62,210 nt of DNA from Vulcanimicrobiota bacterium (GCA_019232905.1 JAFANA010000029.1:1-62210), one strand, 5' to 3'; counted from the stretch's first letter, positions 6,810-16,614 are shown. Program-made: numbers and translations. Notes: generated by a model from the letters alone, not told the origin.

Positions 6810-8526
6810 CTTTCATTTCTCACCGCGACCGAATCGCGCCGGCGAGATCGGATGGACCTCCTGGGGACCGGACGCATTCGATCGCGCTGCGCGCGAAGAT
6901 AAACCGATTCTGCTCTCGATCTCTGCCGTGTGGTGCCACTGGTGTCACGTCATGGATGAAACGACGTACTCCGACTCCGGCGTCATCGATCTCATCAACT
7001 CCGGCTACGTGCCGGTGCGCGTCGATAACGACGAGCGGCCGGACATCAACTCGCGCTACAACATGGGCGGTTGGCCCACGACTGCGTTTCTCGCACCGGA
7101 TGGCACGACGCTGACCGGAGCAACCTACCTCGCTCCTTCGCAGATGCGTCACGCACTCGACGACATCGCGCGATTCTATCGAGAAAAGAAAGACGAGATC
7201 GCACAGCGTTCGGAAGAGCTGCAAGGACGGCGCATTGTCTTCGATTCGGCGCCGCCCGAAGCGGTAACGACGGCGATCGTCGATCACGTGCGTGGCGTGG
7301 CGACCGATGCATACGATCCGGAGTACGGCGGATTCGGCGACGCGCCGAAGTTTCCGCAGCCCGAGCTGCTCGAGTTTCTGCTCTACGAGTGGCGCGCGCG
7401 TAACGACCAAACGTGTTACGACATGGTGTCACGCACGATGCTCGAGATGTCGCGCGGCGGCATGTACGATCACGTCGAAGGCGGATTCTTCCGCTATTCG
7501 ACGACCCGCGACTGGTCCGTTCCGCATTTCGAAAAAATGGCCGAAGATCACGCGGGACTCTTGCGCGTGCTTTCGCAGTTGCAACTCTGGGCACCGACTC
7601 AGGAGGCGCACGCGACGCTGCGTTCGACGATCATGTACGTGCGAACGGTCTTGCGCGACCCCGTTACCGGCTTCTTTTCGGGAAGCCAAGATGCCGATGA
7701 ATCATACTTCGAGCTTCCGCTCGAGGAGCGACGCAAACGCACGGCGCCGTTCGTCGATCCGCGTTCGTACTCAAATTGGACGGCATCACTTGCCGGCGCG
7801 TTTGCCTGGGCGTCGCTCGCGACCGACGATGACGAGCTCGCGAAGGAAGCGCTATTCACGCTCGACTCTCTTTACGAACGTGTACGAGACTCCGACGGCA
7901 TGTTGCTTCACGTCGTCGCACCCGGCGAAGAGCCCCGTATTCGTGGACTATTGACCGACCAAGTCGCATACATCCGCGCGTTGCTGGACGCGCATGAAGC
8001 AACCGGGGAACGGCGTCTGCTCGACCGCGCACGCCTGCACACCGACGGCACGATCTTGCATTTCGGTGCGACCGAGGGCGGCTTCTACGACCACGCGCGC
8101 CGCGAAAACGTCATCGGGCGTCTGGAACTTGCCGATCGCCCGATGATCGATAACGGCATCATGGCGGAGAACCTGATGCGCCTGAGCGTCATGACCGGTC
8201 AAGATCACTACCGCGAACAAGCACAACGCGTCCTTATGCTCTACGCGTCTTCCTACGAAAACGCGGGCAGTTTCGCAGCAACCTACGCGCGAGCTCTACG
8301 CCGGTACCTGACGATGCCCGTGAGCGTGCGCCTACGCGGTACCCCGGCAGCAACGAGCGACCTGCGCGAGGCCGCGCGCCGCCTGCCGGCGGCCTTTACG
8401 ACCGTCTATGGTGAAGACGGTCACGGAGCCCCACAAGCCTACGTTTGCGCCGGAACGACGTGCGCGGCGCCGGTCAGCAGCGCTGCGGACTTGCGCGGAG
8501 CCTATGAGTCCGTCGTCCCGGCTTGA
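6793..8526 (+). CDS. Thioredoxin-domain protein of the YyaL/DUF255 family
   Basis: 577 residues. The N-terminal DUF255 thioredoxin-like domain opens with the F-D-R-A-x-x-E-D-K-P-I-L-L-S-I motif and carries WCHWCHVM (Cys48 and Cys51). The rest is an alpha/alpha-barrel, glycosidase-like region with motifs GGFGDAPKFPQP and HFEKMAEDHAGLLR. YyaL-type proteins are widespread, usually near 680 residues, and their substrate is unknown. This one is about 100 residues shorter. ATG codons at 6793 and 6802 are both possible. The gene overlaps the end of the upstream membrane-protein gene. Confidence 0.9.
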   Translation: MKTMADFHFSPRPNRAGEIGWTSWGPDAFDRAAREDKPILLSISAVWCHWCHVMDETTYSDSGVIDLINSGYVPVRVDNDERPDINSRYNMGGWPTTAFLAPDGTTLTGATYLAPSQMRHALDDIARFYREKKDEIAQRSEELQGRRIVFDSAPPEAVTTAIVDHVRGVATDAYDPEYGGFGDAPKFPQPELLEFLLYEWRARNDQTCYDMVSRTMLEMSRGGMYDHVEGGFFRYSTTRDWSVPHFEKMAEDHAGLLRVLSQLQLWAPTQEAHATLRSTIMYVRTVLRDPVTGFFSGSQDADESYFELPLEERRKRTAPFVDPRSYSNWTASLAGAFAWASLATDDDELAKEALFTLDSLYERVRDSDGMLLHVVAPGEEPRIRGLLTDQVAYIRALLDAHEATGERRLLDRARLHTDGTILHFGATEGGFYDHARRENVIGRLELADRPMIDNGIMAENLMRLSVMTGQDHYREQAQRVLMLYASSYENAGSFAATYARALRRYLTMPVSVRLRGTPAATSDLREAARRLPAAFTTVYGEDGHGAPQAYVCAGTTCAAPVSSAADLRGAYESVVPA

Positions 8527-8573
8527 AACACCCGGTTGCCCTGCGGCGTAGTGAAAGGTGGAGGAAGACAACC

Positions 8574-8981
8574 ATGACACCGTACGTCGAGACCCTTCTG
8601 CAGTACGTCCGCCCCGAAAGCCAAGGCGCGTTCATCTACGACTATCGCCGCTTCGCGAAGGACCCGCAAGTCGGTCTCATCCTGACCATTTTGCTCGGCA
8701 TCGTCGGCGGCGAATCGTACTACATGGGCGAGTGGAAGCGCGGCATTCTGATGACTCTTGCGCTGCTCTCGGGCGTCGGTGTCCTCGTAAGCGGCCCGAT
8801 GTGGATCGTCCGGTGCTTCACGATCTCGAATGAGTGCGAGTCGTATAACGACTACCTCGCCTACTGCCTCGCCTACCGCTATCTACCGCTCGGAACAACC
8901 CCCGAACCTCCGGCACCCGCACAAGCCCCCGGAAACCAAACAAGGCCGAACATCAGCGGGGTCCCCGTCCCAGTCCGCTAA
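8574..8981 (+). CDS. TM2-domain membrane protein
   Basis: 135 residues. Two transmembrane helices joined by a short turn (PQVGLILTILLGIVGGESYYMGEWKRG...) resemble a TM2 domain, in which a Gly-rich first helix is followed by a Y-x-G-x-W/R-x-G turn. The C-terminal 30 residues are Pro-rich. The start chosen here has a strong Shine-Dalgarno (GGAGG, 8560-8564). The frame is open further upstream but without a ribosome site. It follows the YyaL gene by 47 bp and may be co-transcribed. Function unknown. Confidence 0.65.
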   Translation: MTPYVETLLQYVRPESQGAFIYDYRRFAKDPQVGLILTILLGIVGGESYYMGEWKRGILMTLALLSGVGVLVSGPMWIVRCFTISNECESYNDYLAYCLAYRYLPLGTTPEPPAPAQAPGNQTRPNISGVPVPVR

Positions 8982-8984
8982 CCG

Positions 8985-9121
8985 TGTCATCCTGAACGCA
9001 GGTGCGAAGCACCGGAGTTGAAGGATCGCCTCAATTCAAGCGCCCGGCGAGATCTCGCCGGGCGTTTTGCTCGTAGCGATCCTTCAACTCCGCGCCTGCG
9101 GCGCTGCGTTCAGGATGACAC
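8985..9121. repeat. Dispersed palindromic repeat, copy 3 (long subfamily)
   Basis: A full copy: TGTCATCCTGAACGCAGGTGCGAAGCACC arm, AAGGATCG, a central hairpin, CGATCCTTCAACT, and a right arm ending CAGGATGACAC. It fills the space between the stop of the TM2 gene (3 bp away) and the stop of the convergent membrane-protein gene (8 bp away). Confidence 0.85.
9041..9068 (+). terminator. Perfect palindromic hairpin with T-run in repeat copy 3
   Basis: A 24-base perfect palindrome, CGCCCGGCGAGA / TCTCGCCGGGCG, is followed by TTTT. On the plus strand it has the form of an intrinsic terminator for the TM2 gene. Confidence 0.6.
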
Positions 9122-9129
9122 GGGCGGGA

Positions 9130-10254
9130 TTACGTTCTGACGAAGCTGTTCCAGAACCAGCAGCCCCAGAGGCCCACAATGATCGAGTACGCGATGAGCA
9201 CTCGCGTCCAGAGCGCGAGTCCATTCTTTGCAGCGAGGAACATCAGCGCGACGAGGAACGGTTCGAAATCGAGGGCGTGGCGCATGCCGAATTGCGCGAA
9301 GCCGTTGACGTAGTAGACAAAGTTCGGTGCCGCGGTAACCAGCACGGCGGCCCAGAGCGCAAGAACCAACTGCACGGGCCTTCGCGCGAAGAATGCGTAT
9401 ATCAACGCGGGGCTAGTCCATGTGAGCGCGACACCGCTGAGCGACGGCTGCAGATAGGGAAACTGCGGAACTTTCTCCGGCGCCTGAATGAAAAACGACC
9501 AGAACTGATAAGGAAAGTAGCGTAACTGAAACGGCGAACCGGTGGGACTGCCCGCTTGATCCTGGTGATACCACGCAGTGTAACCGATGTCGTACCACGT
9601 TCCCCAGCGCGCGAGATTGTACGAAACCCAACCGAATGCAACGGGCACGAGGACCGCGACAAACGATGCGATCGCGCGTCGCGAGTTCAGCAGATACGCG
9701 TACACCGGAAGCGCAAGGATGAGATCGAAACGCGAGAGCAATGCAGCACTGCCCCAGATTGCAACCAGCCAGCCGCGCTTTTTTCCCGCGAGCTCGACGA
9801 GCGACAACATCGTGAAACAGACGGCAGAGACATGCGCGATGAACCACACATCGCCGAGCATCGCGCACCAGAGCAAATCCGTCCCGGCGAGTAAGAATGC
9901 CGTAATCCACAGATTTGCGCTTTCATCGACGCCGTAGCGTTCGCCCAGCTCGTACGCCGCGCCGACCGCGACCGCACCAAGCACGATCGAGAGCAACGTT
10001 TGATTGACGCTGCCGAATATCGCGACAAACGGAAGCAGCAACAGCGCCGGCATGGGCGCCTCGATGACATAGTAGTGACCGTTGTACGCCAAGGCGTCGA
10101 TGTAGGCGCCGGGCCAATTGATCCACGTGTGGCCGTGGAGTAACGCCTGCGCCAGCAACACGTAGTTGTCGTACGGCGTCGCGCGCCCGCGGGAAACGAT
10201 CGCGATGAGAACGGCTGCAATCGCGCCGGCAATAAGGGATCGTTTGATTTTCAC
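9130..10254 (-). CDS. Polytopic membrane protein, GT-C glycosyltransferase-like
   Basis: 374 residues with about nine or ten transmembrane helices. An early loop holds an acidic residue (TPYDNYVLLAQALLHGHTW), followed by a helix pair and a periplasmic loop with YYVIEAPMPALLLLP. This architecture is that of GT-C enzymes (ArnT/PMT-like) that move sugars from polyprenyl phosphates, but no specific family is certain. It overlaps the upstream DUF2723 gene by ATGA, so the two are coupled and probably act together at the envelope. Confidence 0.6.
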   Translation of the reverse strand: MKIKRSLIAGAIAAVLIAIVSRGRATPYDNYVLLAQALLHGHTWINWPGAYIDALAYNGHYYVIEAPMPALLLLPFVAIFGSVNQTLLSIVLGAVAVGAAYELGERYGVDESANLWITAFLLAGTDLLWCAMLGDVWFIAHVSAVCFTMLSLVELAGKKRGWLVAIWGSAALLSRFDLILALPVYAYLLNSRRAIASFVAVLVPVAFGWVSYNLARWGTWYDIGYTAWYHQDQAGSPTGSPFQLRYFPYQFWSFFIQAPEKVPQFPYLQPSLSGVALTWTSPALIYAFFARRPVQLVLALWAAVLVTAAPNFVYYVNGFAQFGMRHALDFEPFLVALMFLAAKNGLALWTRVLIAYSIIVGLWGCWFWNSFVRT

Positions 10255-11708
10255 AGTTGCGCGGTCGTTCGCTCCACACGGTAGAGTTCGGGTTGCGCGG
10301 ACAGCCGTTCGAGGCGAATGCTATGAACGCTTCCTTCCGGTGTTCCGACAACGAAGACTGCGCGGCGTGCGCTCCAGCCGTCCAGACGGTCCGCGACCTC
10401 GCCCACCCACGCAGGAACGATCGTGCGATGCCCTGCGGCACCGTCGACATACGCGCGATATGCAAGCGCAGGCGCTAGCGTCCAACTTGCGACGACGATC
10501 GCGTTATCGGGCGTTCGTTCGAGCACCGCATTCGCCTGATCGAGCGCGCGGCGGTCGCCGGCTTGTCCTGAAATCGTCGGCTGCGTCGTCACCAACACCG
10601 CAGCAGCCCCAAAGAGCGCAACTTGCACCGGCACGCGAACGATCGCAAAGCGCAATGCATGAAGTCCATATCCCGCGAGCGATGCGAGCATCACGAATGC
10701 CGGCAAGAAGTAGCGCGATGCATCGGATTCGTCGTGAAACCCGAGCGCGAAGAGTGCAGGCGCCATACCGGCGATGCAGAGCGCGGCGACGCCGAGATCG
10801 CGTCGTCGTGCAGCAGCGAACGCACCGATCGCGGCAACGGCAAGACCGAGCGGCGTCAGTTCGCGTGCAGCAAGCGCGACGAATGACGCCAGCTCGTTGA
10901 AATATGCGTCACTCGCATATGCGTGGAGGCCGGCGGCCACGTCGAGATCCTGCGCGAACACCAGGTCGACGAAGTTCGACGGCACCATCGGATGGTCGTA
11001 ATCCCAAAATGCATTTCCAACCAGCCCGAGCTGCGCGACGGGGTCGAGGTGTGCCGCGGTAACATATGCACTGCGCAACGGAAGATAGAGAAACCAGATC
11101 GTCGCTGCGAGCCCGGCGATGAGGCAGGCCACGAGCAACGGCCGCCCCTCGATTTCGTGCAGCTTCGCGATCACGATCGTCAGCAGCGCGGGAAGCAAGA
11201 AGAGTCCGACCGGATGCGCCGCAACAGCAAGTCCGAAGAACAACGCCGTGATGTAAAGACGGCCGGCAGCCGGCTGCCGGTACCAGCGCAGCAAGAGTAC
11301 GAGCGTACCGGCGTACAACGCGATCTCGAAGGCGTGAACGTCCGCGCGCGTCGCAACCGTCCACGCGACGCCTCCGGCGGCAAAAAGCCACGCCGCGAGC
11401 ACACCGGAAACGGCGTCGCGCCGAAGTTCATTCACAAGTGCGTAGACGCACCATGCCGCAACGCTCACGCAGATCGCGCTGAACAGACTCATCCGAAACG
11501 CAACCGAACCGAACGGAAACGCGTGCGAAAACGCCCAGCCCGCAAGCGTATAGAACGGGAGCCCTGGCGGGTGTGCGATGCCCAGAATGTACGGAACCGT
11601 ATCCATTTCGCCGACGTCCCAAAAGCCGACGAACCGATGCGCAGTGATGCCGTAGAGCATCAGCGGCGCGCCCAACGCTGCAAGATCTGCAAGGCGCGCC
11701 GCCTTCAT
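10251..11708 (-). CDS. DUF2723 family membrane protein (GT-C-like)
   Basis: 485 residues from MKAARLADLAAL. The first loop has D-V-G-E-M-D-T and the signature G-I-A-H-P-P-G-L-P-F-Y, which define the DUF2723 family. These proteins are proposed GT-C mannosyltransferases related to eukaryotic TMEM260, with the acidic pair in the first loop as the catalytic site. About ten helices follow, then a soluble C-terminal domain of about 100 residues. The start is chosen because the stop of the upstream gene lies just 2 bp before it; the frame runs further upstream but would overlap that gene. Confidence 0.8.
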   Translation of the reverse strand: MKAARLADLAALGAPLMLYGITAHRFVGFWDVGEMDTVPYILGIAHPPGLPFYTLAGWAFSHAFPFGSVAFRMSLFSAICVSVAAWCVYALVNELRRDAVSGVLAAWLFAAGGVAWTVATRADVHAFEIALYAGTLVLLLRWYRQPAAGRLYITALFFGLAVAAHPVGLFLLPALLTIVIAKLHEIEGRPLLVACLIAGLAATIWFLYLPLRSAYVTAAHLDPVAQLGLVGNAFWDYDHPMVPSNFVDLVFAQDLDVAAGLHAYASDAYFNELASFVALAARELTPLGLAVAAIGAFAAARRRDLGVAALCIAGMAPALFALGFHDESDASRYFLPAFVMLASLAGYGLHALRFAIVRVPVQVALFGAAAVLVTTQPTISGQAGDRRALDQANAVLERTPDNAIVVASWTLAPALAYRAYVDGAAGHRTIVPAWVGEVADRLDGWSARRAVFVVGTPEGSVHSIRLERLSAQPELYRVERTTAQL

Positions 11709-11710
11709 CG

Positions 11711-12412
11711 CTAAACTGCCGGTAGCGTCGGCTGCGGCCGCGGCTTCGGACCGACGAACGTCGACGGCGGTAATGAACGTGGAAAACGATAGTCTGTCCA
11801 GAGAATACGCTCGCGCGTCGTCTTGCCTTTTACGTCGGCTTCGACGCTTGCAACGAACGGCAGCCAAAAGCCGCCCGACTTACCATATTGCAGCTCGCCG
11901 GTGCCGGTGGTCGTCCCCGCAGCCGCGCGAAAAACAATCGTCCGCGGCAGATACGTTTGGCCGTCGATCGTCACGTTGGTTACGACGAAGCCGGTGTCCG
12001 ACGGAATCAACGGACGCGCTTCGTACATGTAGTCGAAGTGCGACCCGTCGCGCACCGAGCGCAAGAAGAGCATCGTATATGCGGCCGAGCGTGGCGCGAC
12101 GCGCGACACATCGTAGCGGTCGGGACGTTTCGCAATGGTCACGAGTTTCTGCGTGAGGGACGTCCCGTCGACTGCAAGCGTCTCATCGCGAACGTCTTCG
12201 CCGCTGCGATAGACCTGGTGGCGCTGCTCGATCGAATTCGCGCCCGCCTGCGAGACGGTATACGTGAAGATCATCGCCTTCGGCCGTTTCAACGACGACA
12301 TTTCGAGTTCGTACCGTTCGAGCGCGATTTGCGAATCGATCGGAGCCGCAGTTCGCGGCGCAGCGGCAATCAATGCCGCCAGCACCGCGATGACGGAAAA
12401 AACGCGCTTCAC
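11711..12412 (-). CDS. Exported protein, LolA/LppX-like in outline
   Basis: 233 residues with a Sec signal peptide (MKRVFSVIAVLAALIAAAPRTAA). The mature protein alternates short strands and has the overall pattern of outer-membrane lipoprotein-sorting (LolA-like) half-barrels: an early KPKAMIFTYTVSQAG-type strand, a middle DGSHFDYMYE strand and a C-terminal W-T-D-Y-R-F segment. The family link is only by general appearance. It is coupled by ATGA to alaS upstream and followed by the DUF2723 gene. Confidence 0.5.
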   Translation of the reverse strand: MKRVFSVIAVLAALIAAAPRTAAPIDSQIALERYELEMSSLKRPKAMIFTYTVSQAGANSIEQRHQVYRSGEDVRDETLAVDGTSLTQKLVTIAKRPDRYDVSRVAPRSAAYTMLFLRSVRDGSHFDYMYEARPLIPSDTGFVVTNVTIDGQTYLPRTIVFRAAAGTTTGTGELQYGKSGGFWLPFVASVEADVKGKTTRERILWTDYRFPRSLPPSTFVGPKPRPQPTLPAV

Positions 12413-15021
12413 GCCAGCACGGCGTCGCGAATTGCTTGCAGCGCCGCAGGCGCGCCGCTCGCATTCTTTCCGCCGCCTTGCGCTTGCGCAGGCGCACCGC
12501 CGCCTTTGCCGTCGACGAGCGGGGCCGCTAGCTTCACGAGATTACCAGCGTGCACGCCGGCTTTCACGAGATCGTCGCTTGCGGAGACGAGCAGATTGAC
12601 GCTGCCGTTGTCGACGCCGGCAAGTGCGATGACGCCGCTCGGCAAACGGCTGCGCAGCGCGCTCGTGAGATGACGCAGCGCCTCCGCATTCCCTTCGTGT
12701 ACGACGGCGCCGACGAACGCGCGGTCGCCTTTGCGTTCGACGCGTTCGAGATACGCTTGCGCATCGGCCGAAGCCAAACGCGCTTTGAGCTGCCCGACCG
12801 CGGTCTGCAGATCCTTGATGTCGCGTTGCATGCGCGACACGCGTTCGGAGATTTCGTCCGGCGTGGTTGCAAGCGAGGTGGCGAGATCGCCGACCAGCGT
12901 CTGTTGCCGCCCGACAAAATCTTCCGCGGCTTGTGAAACGCAGCTTTCGATGCGGCGTATTCCACTGCCGATCGACGATTCACTCAAGATGAGGAACATC
13001 CCAAGCTCGCCCGTCGTATGCGAATGCGTGCCGCCGCAGAATTCCACGGACGGACCCGCCTGCACGACGCGAACGACCTCGCCGTACTTTTCACCGGCCA
13101 TCGTAATGGCGCCGGTCTCGCGAGCTTGTTCGATCGGTAACTCGCGCGTAACGAGATGCGAATCGTCGCGGATCATTTCGTTGACGCGCCCGGATACCGC
13201 ACGCTTCTGTTCGGGCGACAGACTGCCGGCCGGCCAGCGGAAATCGAAGCGCATGCGATCGATACCGACCCACGATCCGGCCTGTGCGACGTCGTCGCCG
13301 AGCACGTCTTTCAGCGCGCGCTGCAGCAAGTGCGCCGAGGTGTGATGGCGGCGAATTTCGCGGCGCCACCAATCGTACACCGCCGTATGCACGCGATTGC
13401 TCGCGCGGAACTCTCCACCGCGCACGATGCCGTGATGCGCGACGGCGTCGCCCATAGGTTGCGTATCTTCAACTTCGAAGACCGAGCCGTCAGCGTTCGT
13501 CAACCGTCCGCGGTCGCCGATCTGACCGCCGCGTTCGGCGTAGAACGACGTGCGGTCCAAAACGATAACGCCGCGTTCGCCCGCGCTCAATGTGTCGACC
13601 GATTTTTCATCTTTGAGAATCGCGACGATCTCACCATCGGCTTCAAGGCCTTCGTAACCGGTGAATTCCGACTTCACTGCCGGCAATTCCGCGAGCGTTA
13701 CCACCGCGCGCTTCGACGCCGCGTCGCGACGCGCGCGTTCGCGCTGTTCGTTCATCTTCTGCTCGAACTCGACCGTGTCGATGGCAACACCGCCGTCGCC
13801 TGCGATTTCGCGCGTGAGTTCGACCGGGAAGCCGTACGTATCGTGCAGTATGAATGCATCTTCGCCGGAGATCAGGCGCGTGCAGTTATCGTTTGCATCT
13901 TGAATCAGACGGTCGAGCATCGCCATACCGCGCGCGAGGGTCCGATCGAAGGTTTGCTCTTCCGCGCGAAGCGTCTGCTGGATGCGTCCAACGTTTTGGC
14001 GCAATTCGGAATAGCCGGGCGAGAGCGATTTTACGACCGCGGGCACGAGTTCGGTGAGAAACCCGTCGGCGTATCCGAGCAGACGTCCGTTACGAATCGC
14101 GCGACGGATCAGAAATCGTAGGACATACCCGCGATCGGTATTCGAGGGGAAGATGCCGTCGTTGATCATGAACGTCACGGCGCGCGCGTGGTCGGCGATG
14201 ATGTTCTGACGAATGCGCTGTTCCGCAGGCGCGAGCGACGTTTGCCCGACGGGCGGTTGCGCTTCGATCAAGTCGGTGAAGAGATCGGTCTCGTACATCG
14301 ACGCTTGTTTGTTCGCAAGCGCGAGACACCGCTCGAACCCGGCGCCCGTATCGATCGATTTCTTCGGCAGTTCCGTCAGTTTGTGATCGGAGCTGCGATT
14401 GTATTGTTGAAAAACGACGTTCCAAAACTCGACGAAGCGGTTGCCCAAGTTGGGACCGGTATCGTCGGGACCGCTCGCGTACTGTTCGCCCGTATCGTAG
14501 AACAACTCCGTACACGGACCGCACGGCCCGGTCGGTCCCATCGTCCAGAAGTTGTCTTCATCCCAACGGCTGATCCGCTCTTTCGGGAGGCCGATCTCGT
14601 CGATCCAAATGCGCTCGGCTTCGTCGTCGCTCGTGTGCACGGTGACGTAGATGCGTTTGGGGTCGAGCTTGAGGACTTGCGTCGAGAACTCCCACGCCCA
14701 CGCAATCGCTTCGCGCTTATAGTAATCGCCGAACGAAAAGTTCCCGAGCATCTCCAGAAACGTGCCGTGGCGGCCGGTGCGGCCGACGTTTTCGATGTCG
14801 CTCTTCGCGCCGGCAACGCGCAAGCAGCGCTGCACCGTTACCGCGCGCGGCGCGGGGGGCGGCTGCTCGCCGAGAAAGACGGGAACGAACTGCTCCATGC
14901 CGGCGATCGTAAAGAGCGTCGTCGACATTTCGTCGGGGATCAGACTCGCCGAGGGAAGCAGCTTGTGTTGCTTGGCGACGAAAAAGTCGATCCAAGCCTG
15001 ACGGAGTTCTTGGCTTTTCAT
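12409..15021 (-). CDS. alaS: Alanyl-tRNA synthetase
   Basis: 870 residues, the normal bacterial length. The catalytic domain opens with the typical R-Q-A-W-I-D-F-F and N-x-F-W-x-M-G-x-T-G-P-C-G-P-C motifs. The editing domain carries the zinc site HTSAHLL with CGGTHSHTTGELG. The C-Ala domain follows, ending in the glycine-rich GGKGGGAPAQAQGGG stretch. It charges tRNA-Ala and clears Ser/Gly mischarges. It lies downstream of the sigB cluster and a small lipoprotein gene. Confidence 0.98.
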   Translation of the reverse strand: MKSQELRQAWIDFFVAKQHKLLPSASLIPDEMSTTLFTIAGMEQFVPVFLGEQPPPAPRAVTVQRCLRVAGAKSDIENVGRTGRHGTFLEMLGNFSFGDYYKREAIAWAWEFSTQVLKLDPKRIYVTVHTSDDEAERIWIDEIGLPKERISRWDEDNFWTMGPTGPCGPCTELFYDTGEQYASGPDDTGPNLGNRFVEFWNVVFQQYNRSSDHKLTELPKKSIDTGAGFERCLALANKQASMYETDLFTDLIEAQPPVGQTSLAPAEQRIRQNIIADHARAVTFMINDGIFPSNTDRGYVLRFLIRRAIRNGRLLGYADGFLTELVPAVVKSLSPGYSELRQNVGRIQQTLRAEEQTFDRTLARGMAMLDRLIQDANDNCTRLISGEDAFILHDTYGFPVELTREIAGDGGVAIDTVEFEQKMNEQRERARRDAASKRAVVTLAELPAVKSEFTGYEGLEADGEIVAILKDEKSVDTLSAGERGVIVLDRTSFYAERGGQIGDRGRLTNADGSVFEVEDTQPMGDAVAHHGIVRGGEFRASNRVHTAVYDWWRREIRRHHTSAHLLQRALKDVLGDDVAQAGSWVGIDRMRFDFRWPAGSLSPEQKRAVSGRVNEMIRDDSHLVTRELPIEQARETGAITMAGEKYGEVVRVVQAGPSVEFCGGTHSHTTGELGMFLILSESSIGSGIRRIESCVSQAAEDFVGRQQTLVGDLATSLATTPDEISERVSRMQRDIKDLQTAVGQLKARLASADAQAYLERVERKGDRAFVGAVVHEGNAEALRHLTSALRSRLPSGVIALAGVDNGSVNLLVSASDDLVKAGVHAGNLVKLAAPLVDGKGGGAPAQAQGGGKNASGAPAALQAIRDAVLA

Positions 15022-15060
15022 AAGGGCTTCCGCATGATACTACGAGCGCCCGCGAACAGC

Positions 15061-15381
15061 CTAGTGTCCCGGCGCCACGCGCAATCCGGCTTTCTCGGCA
15101 CACGCGTGCGTCGCCGCGCGGAATTTCGGATCGTCCGGCGTCAACCGAGCCAGCTCGTCGTCGGTGAACGACGCTTCCAGACGATCTACGGAGCACCGGC
15201 AATACGCCGCGCCCGCCTTGCCGGGTATAGCGCCAAGACACGAGCGTAAGAAGCTCGTCTGGAACGCGTTGCGCAGGTCGCTTCGGCTTGCGGGCGAGGG
15301 AGACGACGTCGATTGCGCGCTTCCGCCGCCGCACGCGGAGAGTGCAATGGTCGCCGCGAGCGCGGCGAACGCGCGTATCAC
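15061..15381 (-). CDS. Small lipoprotein
   Basis: 106 residues. The signal peptide ends in a lipobox, L-S-A-C (Cys17), followed by a Gly/Ser/Pro linker. The mature domain has cysteines in SFLRSCLG, AYCRCS and THACAEKAG, so one or two disulfides are likely. No family recognised. The start overlaps the sigB stop (ATGA), which makes it the last gene of the stress cassette before alaS. Confidence 0.7.
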   Translation of the reverse strand: MIRAFAALAATIALSACGGGSAQSTSSPSPASRSDLRNAFQTSFLRSCLGAIPGKAGAAYCRCSVDRLEASFTDDELARLTPDDPKFRAATHACAEKAGLRVAPGH

Positions 15382-16184
15382 TCGCGCAGGACCGCCCGCA
15401 ATTTTTCCAGCGCCTTCGCCTGCAAACGCGAGACGTGCATTTGCGACACGTTGAGGCGTTTGGCGATTTCCGTTTGCGAAACCGATTCATAGAATCGCAA
15501 ATAGATGATGACCCGTTCGCGCCCGGTAAGCACGTGAAACGCGCGCTCGAGATTGGCGCGATCTTCGAGCATCTCGAGACCCGAATCGGTAATGCCGACC
15601 GTGTCCGCAAGGGTTTGCGACTTCTTTTCGCCTTCGCCGGAGACTTCGGAGTCAAGCGAGAGCAAGTTGTAGGCTTGCCCCAACTCTTGCGCTTCGAGAA
15701 TCTCTTCTTCGGTCGCATTCAATCGTTCCGCGAGTTCGGCTACCGTCGGACTGCGGCCGAGTTCGACCGCCATCTTTTCGTTTGCGCGATTCACGGAGAG
15801 ATTGAGCTCTTGCAAGCGGCGCGGCACTTTTACCGCCCAGCCTTTGTCACGAAAGTACCGTTTGATCTCGCCCACGATCGTCGGCGTGGCGTACGTCGTG
15901 AACTCGACGCCGCGATCGAGTTCGAAGCGGTCGATCGCCTTGAGCAGTCCGACCGTTCCCACTTGCACGAGATCGTCGAGCGGCTCGCCACGATTCGCGA
16001 ACTTGAGCGCCAGAAAACGGACGAGATTCAGATGCGCGACGACGAGGTCGTTGCGCAGCGACTCGTACTCGCTGTCCTTACGATCGGGGTTCTGATCGTG
16101 ACGCGCTCTTGCGACGGCAAACCGCCCAAAGAGCGCTCGCGTCCGTTCCCGCTCGGAACGAACGTCGTGGTTCGATTCTTGCAC
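15378..16184 (-). CDS. sigB: RNA polymerase sigma factor, SigB/SigF family
   Basis: 268 residues with region 2 (LVVAHLNLVRFLALKFANRGEPLDDLVQVGTVGLLKAIDRF), region 3 and a region 4 helix-turn-helix (SQTEIAKRLNVSQMHVSRLQAKALEKLR). The YFRDKGWAVKVPRRLQELN segment is typical of the SigB/SigF group, which lacks region 1.1 and is governed by partner switching. The gene follows rsbW by 1 bp, so anti-sigma and sigma are made together. The regulon probably includes ytxG and ytxH in the same operon and possibly the NHEJ operon. Confidence 0.93.
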   Translation of the reverse strand: MQESNHDVRSERERTRALFGRFAVARARHDQNPDRKDSEYESLRNDLVVAHLNLVRFLALKFANRGEPLDDLVQVGTVGLLKAIDRFELDRGVEFTTYATPTIVGEIKRYFRDKGWAVKVPRRLQELNLSVNRANEKMAVELGRSPTVAELAERLNATEEEILEAQELGQAYNLLSLDSEVSGEGEKKSQTLADTVGITDSGLEMLEDRANLERAFHVLTGRERVIIYLRFYESVSQTEIAKRLNVSQMHVSRLQAKALEKLRAVLRE

Positions 16185-16185
16185 G

Positions 16186-16614
16186 TTATACCGGCAGTCG
16201 CTTGGTCATAATGAGCTGCGTCCCTTGCTCCGGATGCACGTCATACGAGACGTCGTCCATCAGCGAGCGAATTAAGAACACGCCCAGCCCTCCGACACGC
16301 TCGTCCTCGAGTTCGCGCGAACGGATGCTTTCCGGACGCGTTCCGCGTCCGTAATCGCGTACTTGGATGCGAAGCCCGTCACTCAGCGCTTCGCAGCGGA
16401 TTTCGATGTACGAACTTCCGTGCGCATGCTGAATCGCGTTCGTGCATGCCTCGGCGACGGCGAGCTTGATGTCTTCAATTTCGTCGATCGAGAAATGCAA
16501 ACGGCTGGCCACGGCGGCTACGGAGAGCCGTGCGAGTGCGACCCATTCCGCTTTACACGGCACGCGTAATTCGACGACGTCGATGTCGTCGGCGCGCGGA
16601 ACCGGCTGATTCAC
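16186..16614 (-). CDS. rsbW: Anti-sigma factor serine kinase, RsbW-like
   Basis: 142 residues from a GTG that overlaps the rsbV stop (GTGA). It is a GHKL-fold ATPase. The N box is E-A-C-T-N-A-I-Q-H-A-H (Glu55, Asn59). The G1 box is D-Y-G-R-G and the G2 box G-G-L-G-V-F-L-I. RsbW proteins bind the sigma factor and, when free to act, phosphorylate RsbV. Two STAS partners exist in this window: the adjacent RsbV and the one inside the NHEJ operon. Confidence 0.92.
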   Translation of the reverse strand: MNQPVPRADDIDVVELRVPCKAEWVALARLSVAAVASRLHFSIDEIEDIKLAVAEACTNAIQHAHGSSYIEIRCEALSDGLRIQVRDYGRGTRPESIRSRELEDERVGGLGVFLIRSLMDDVSYDVHPEQGTQLIMTKRLPV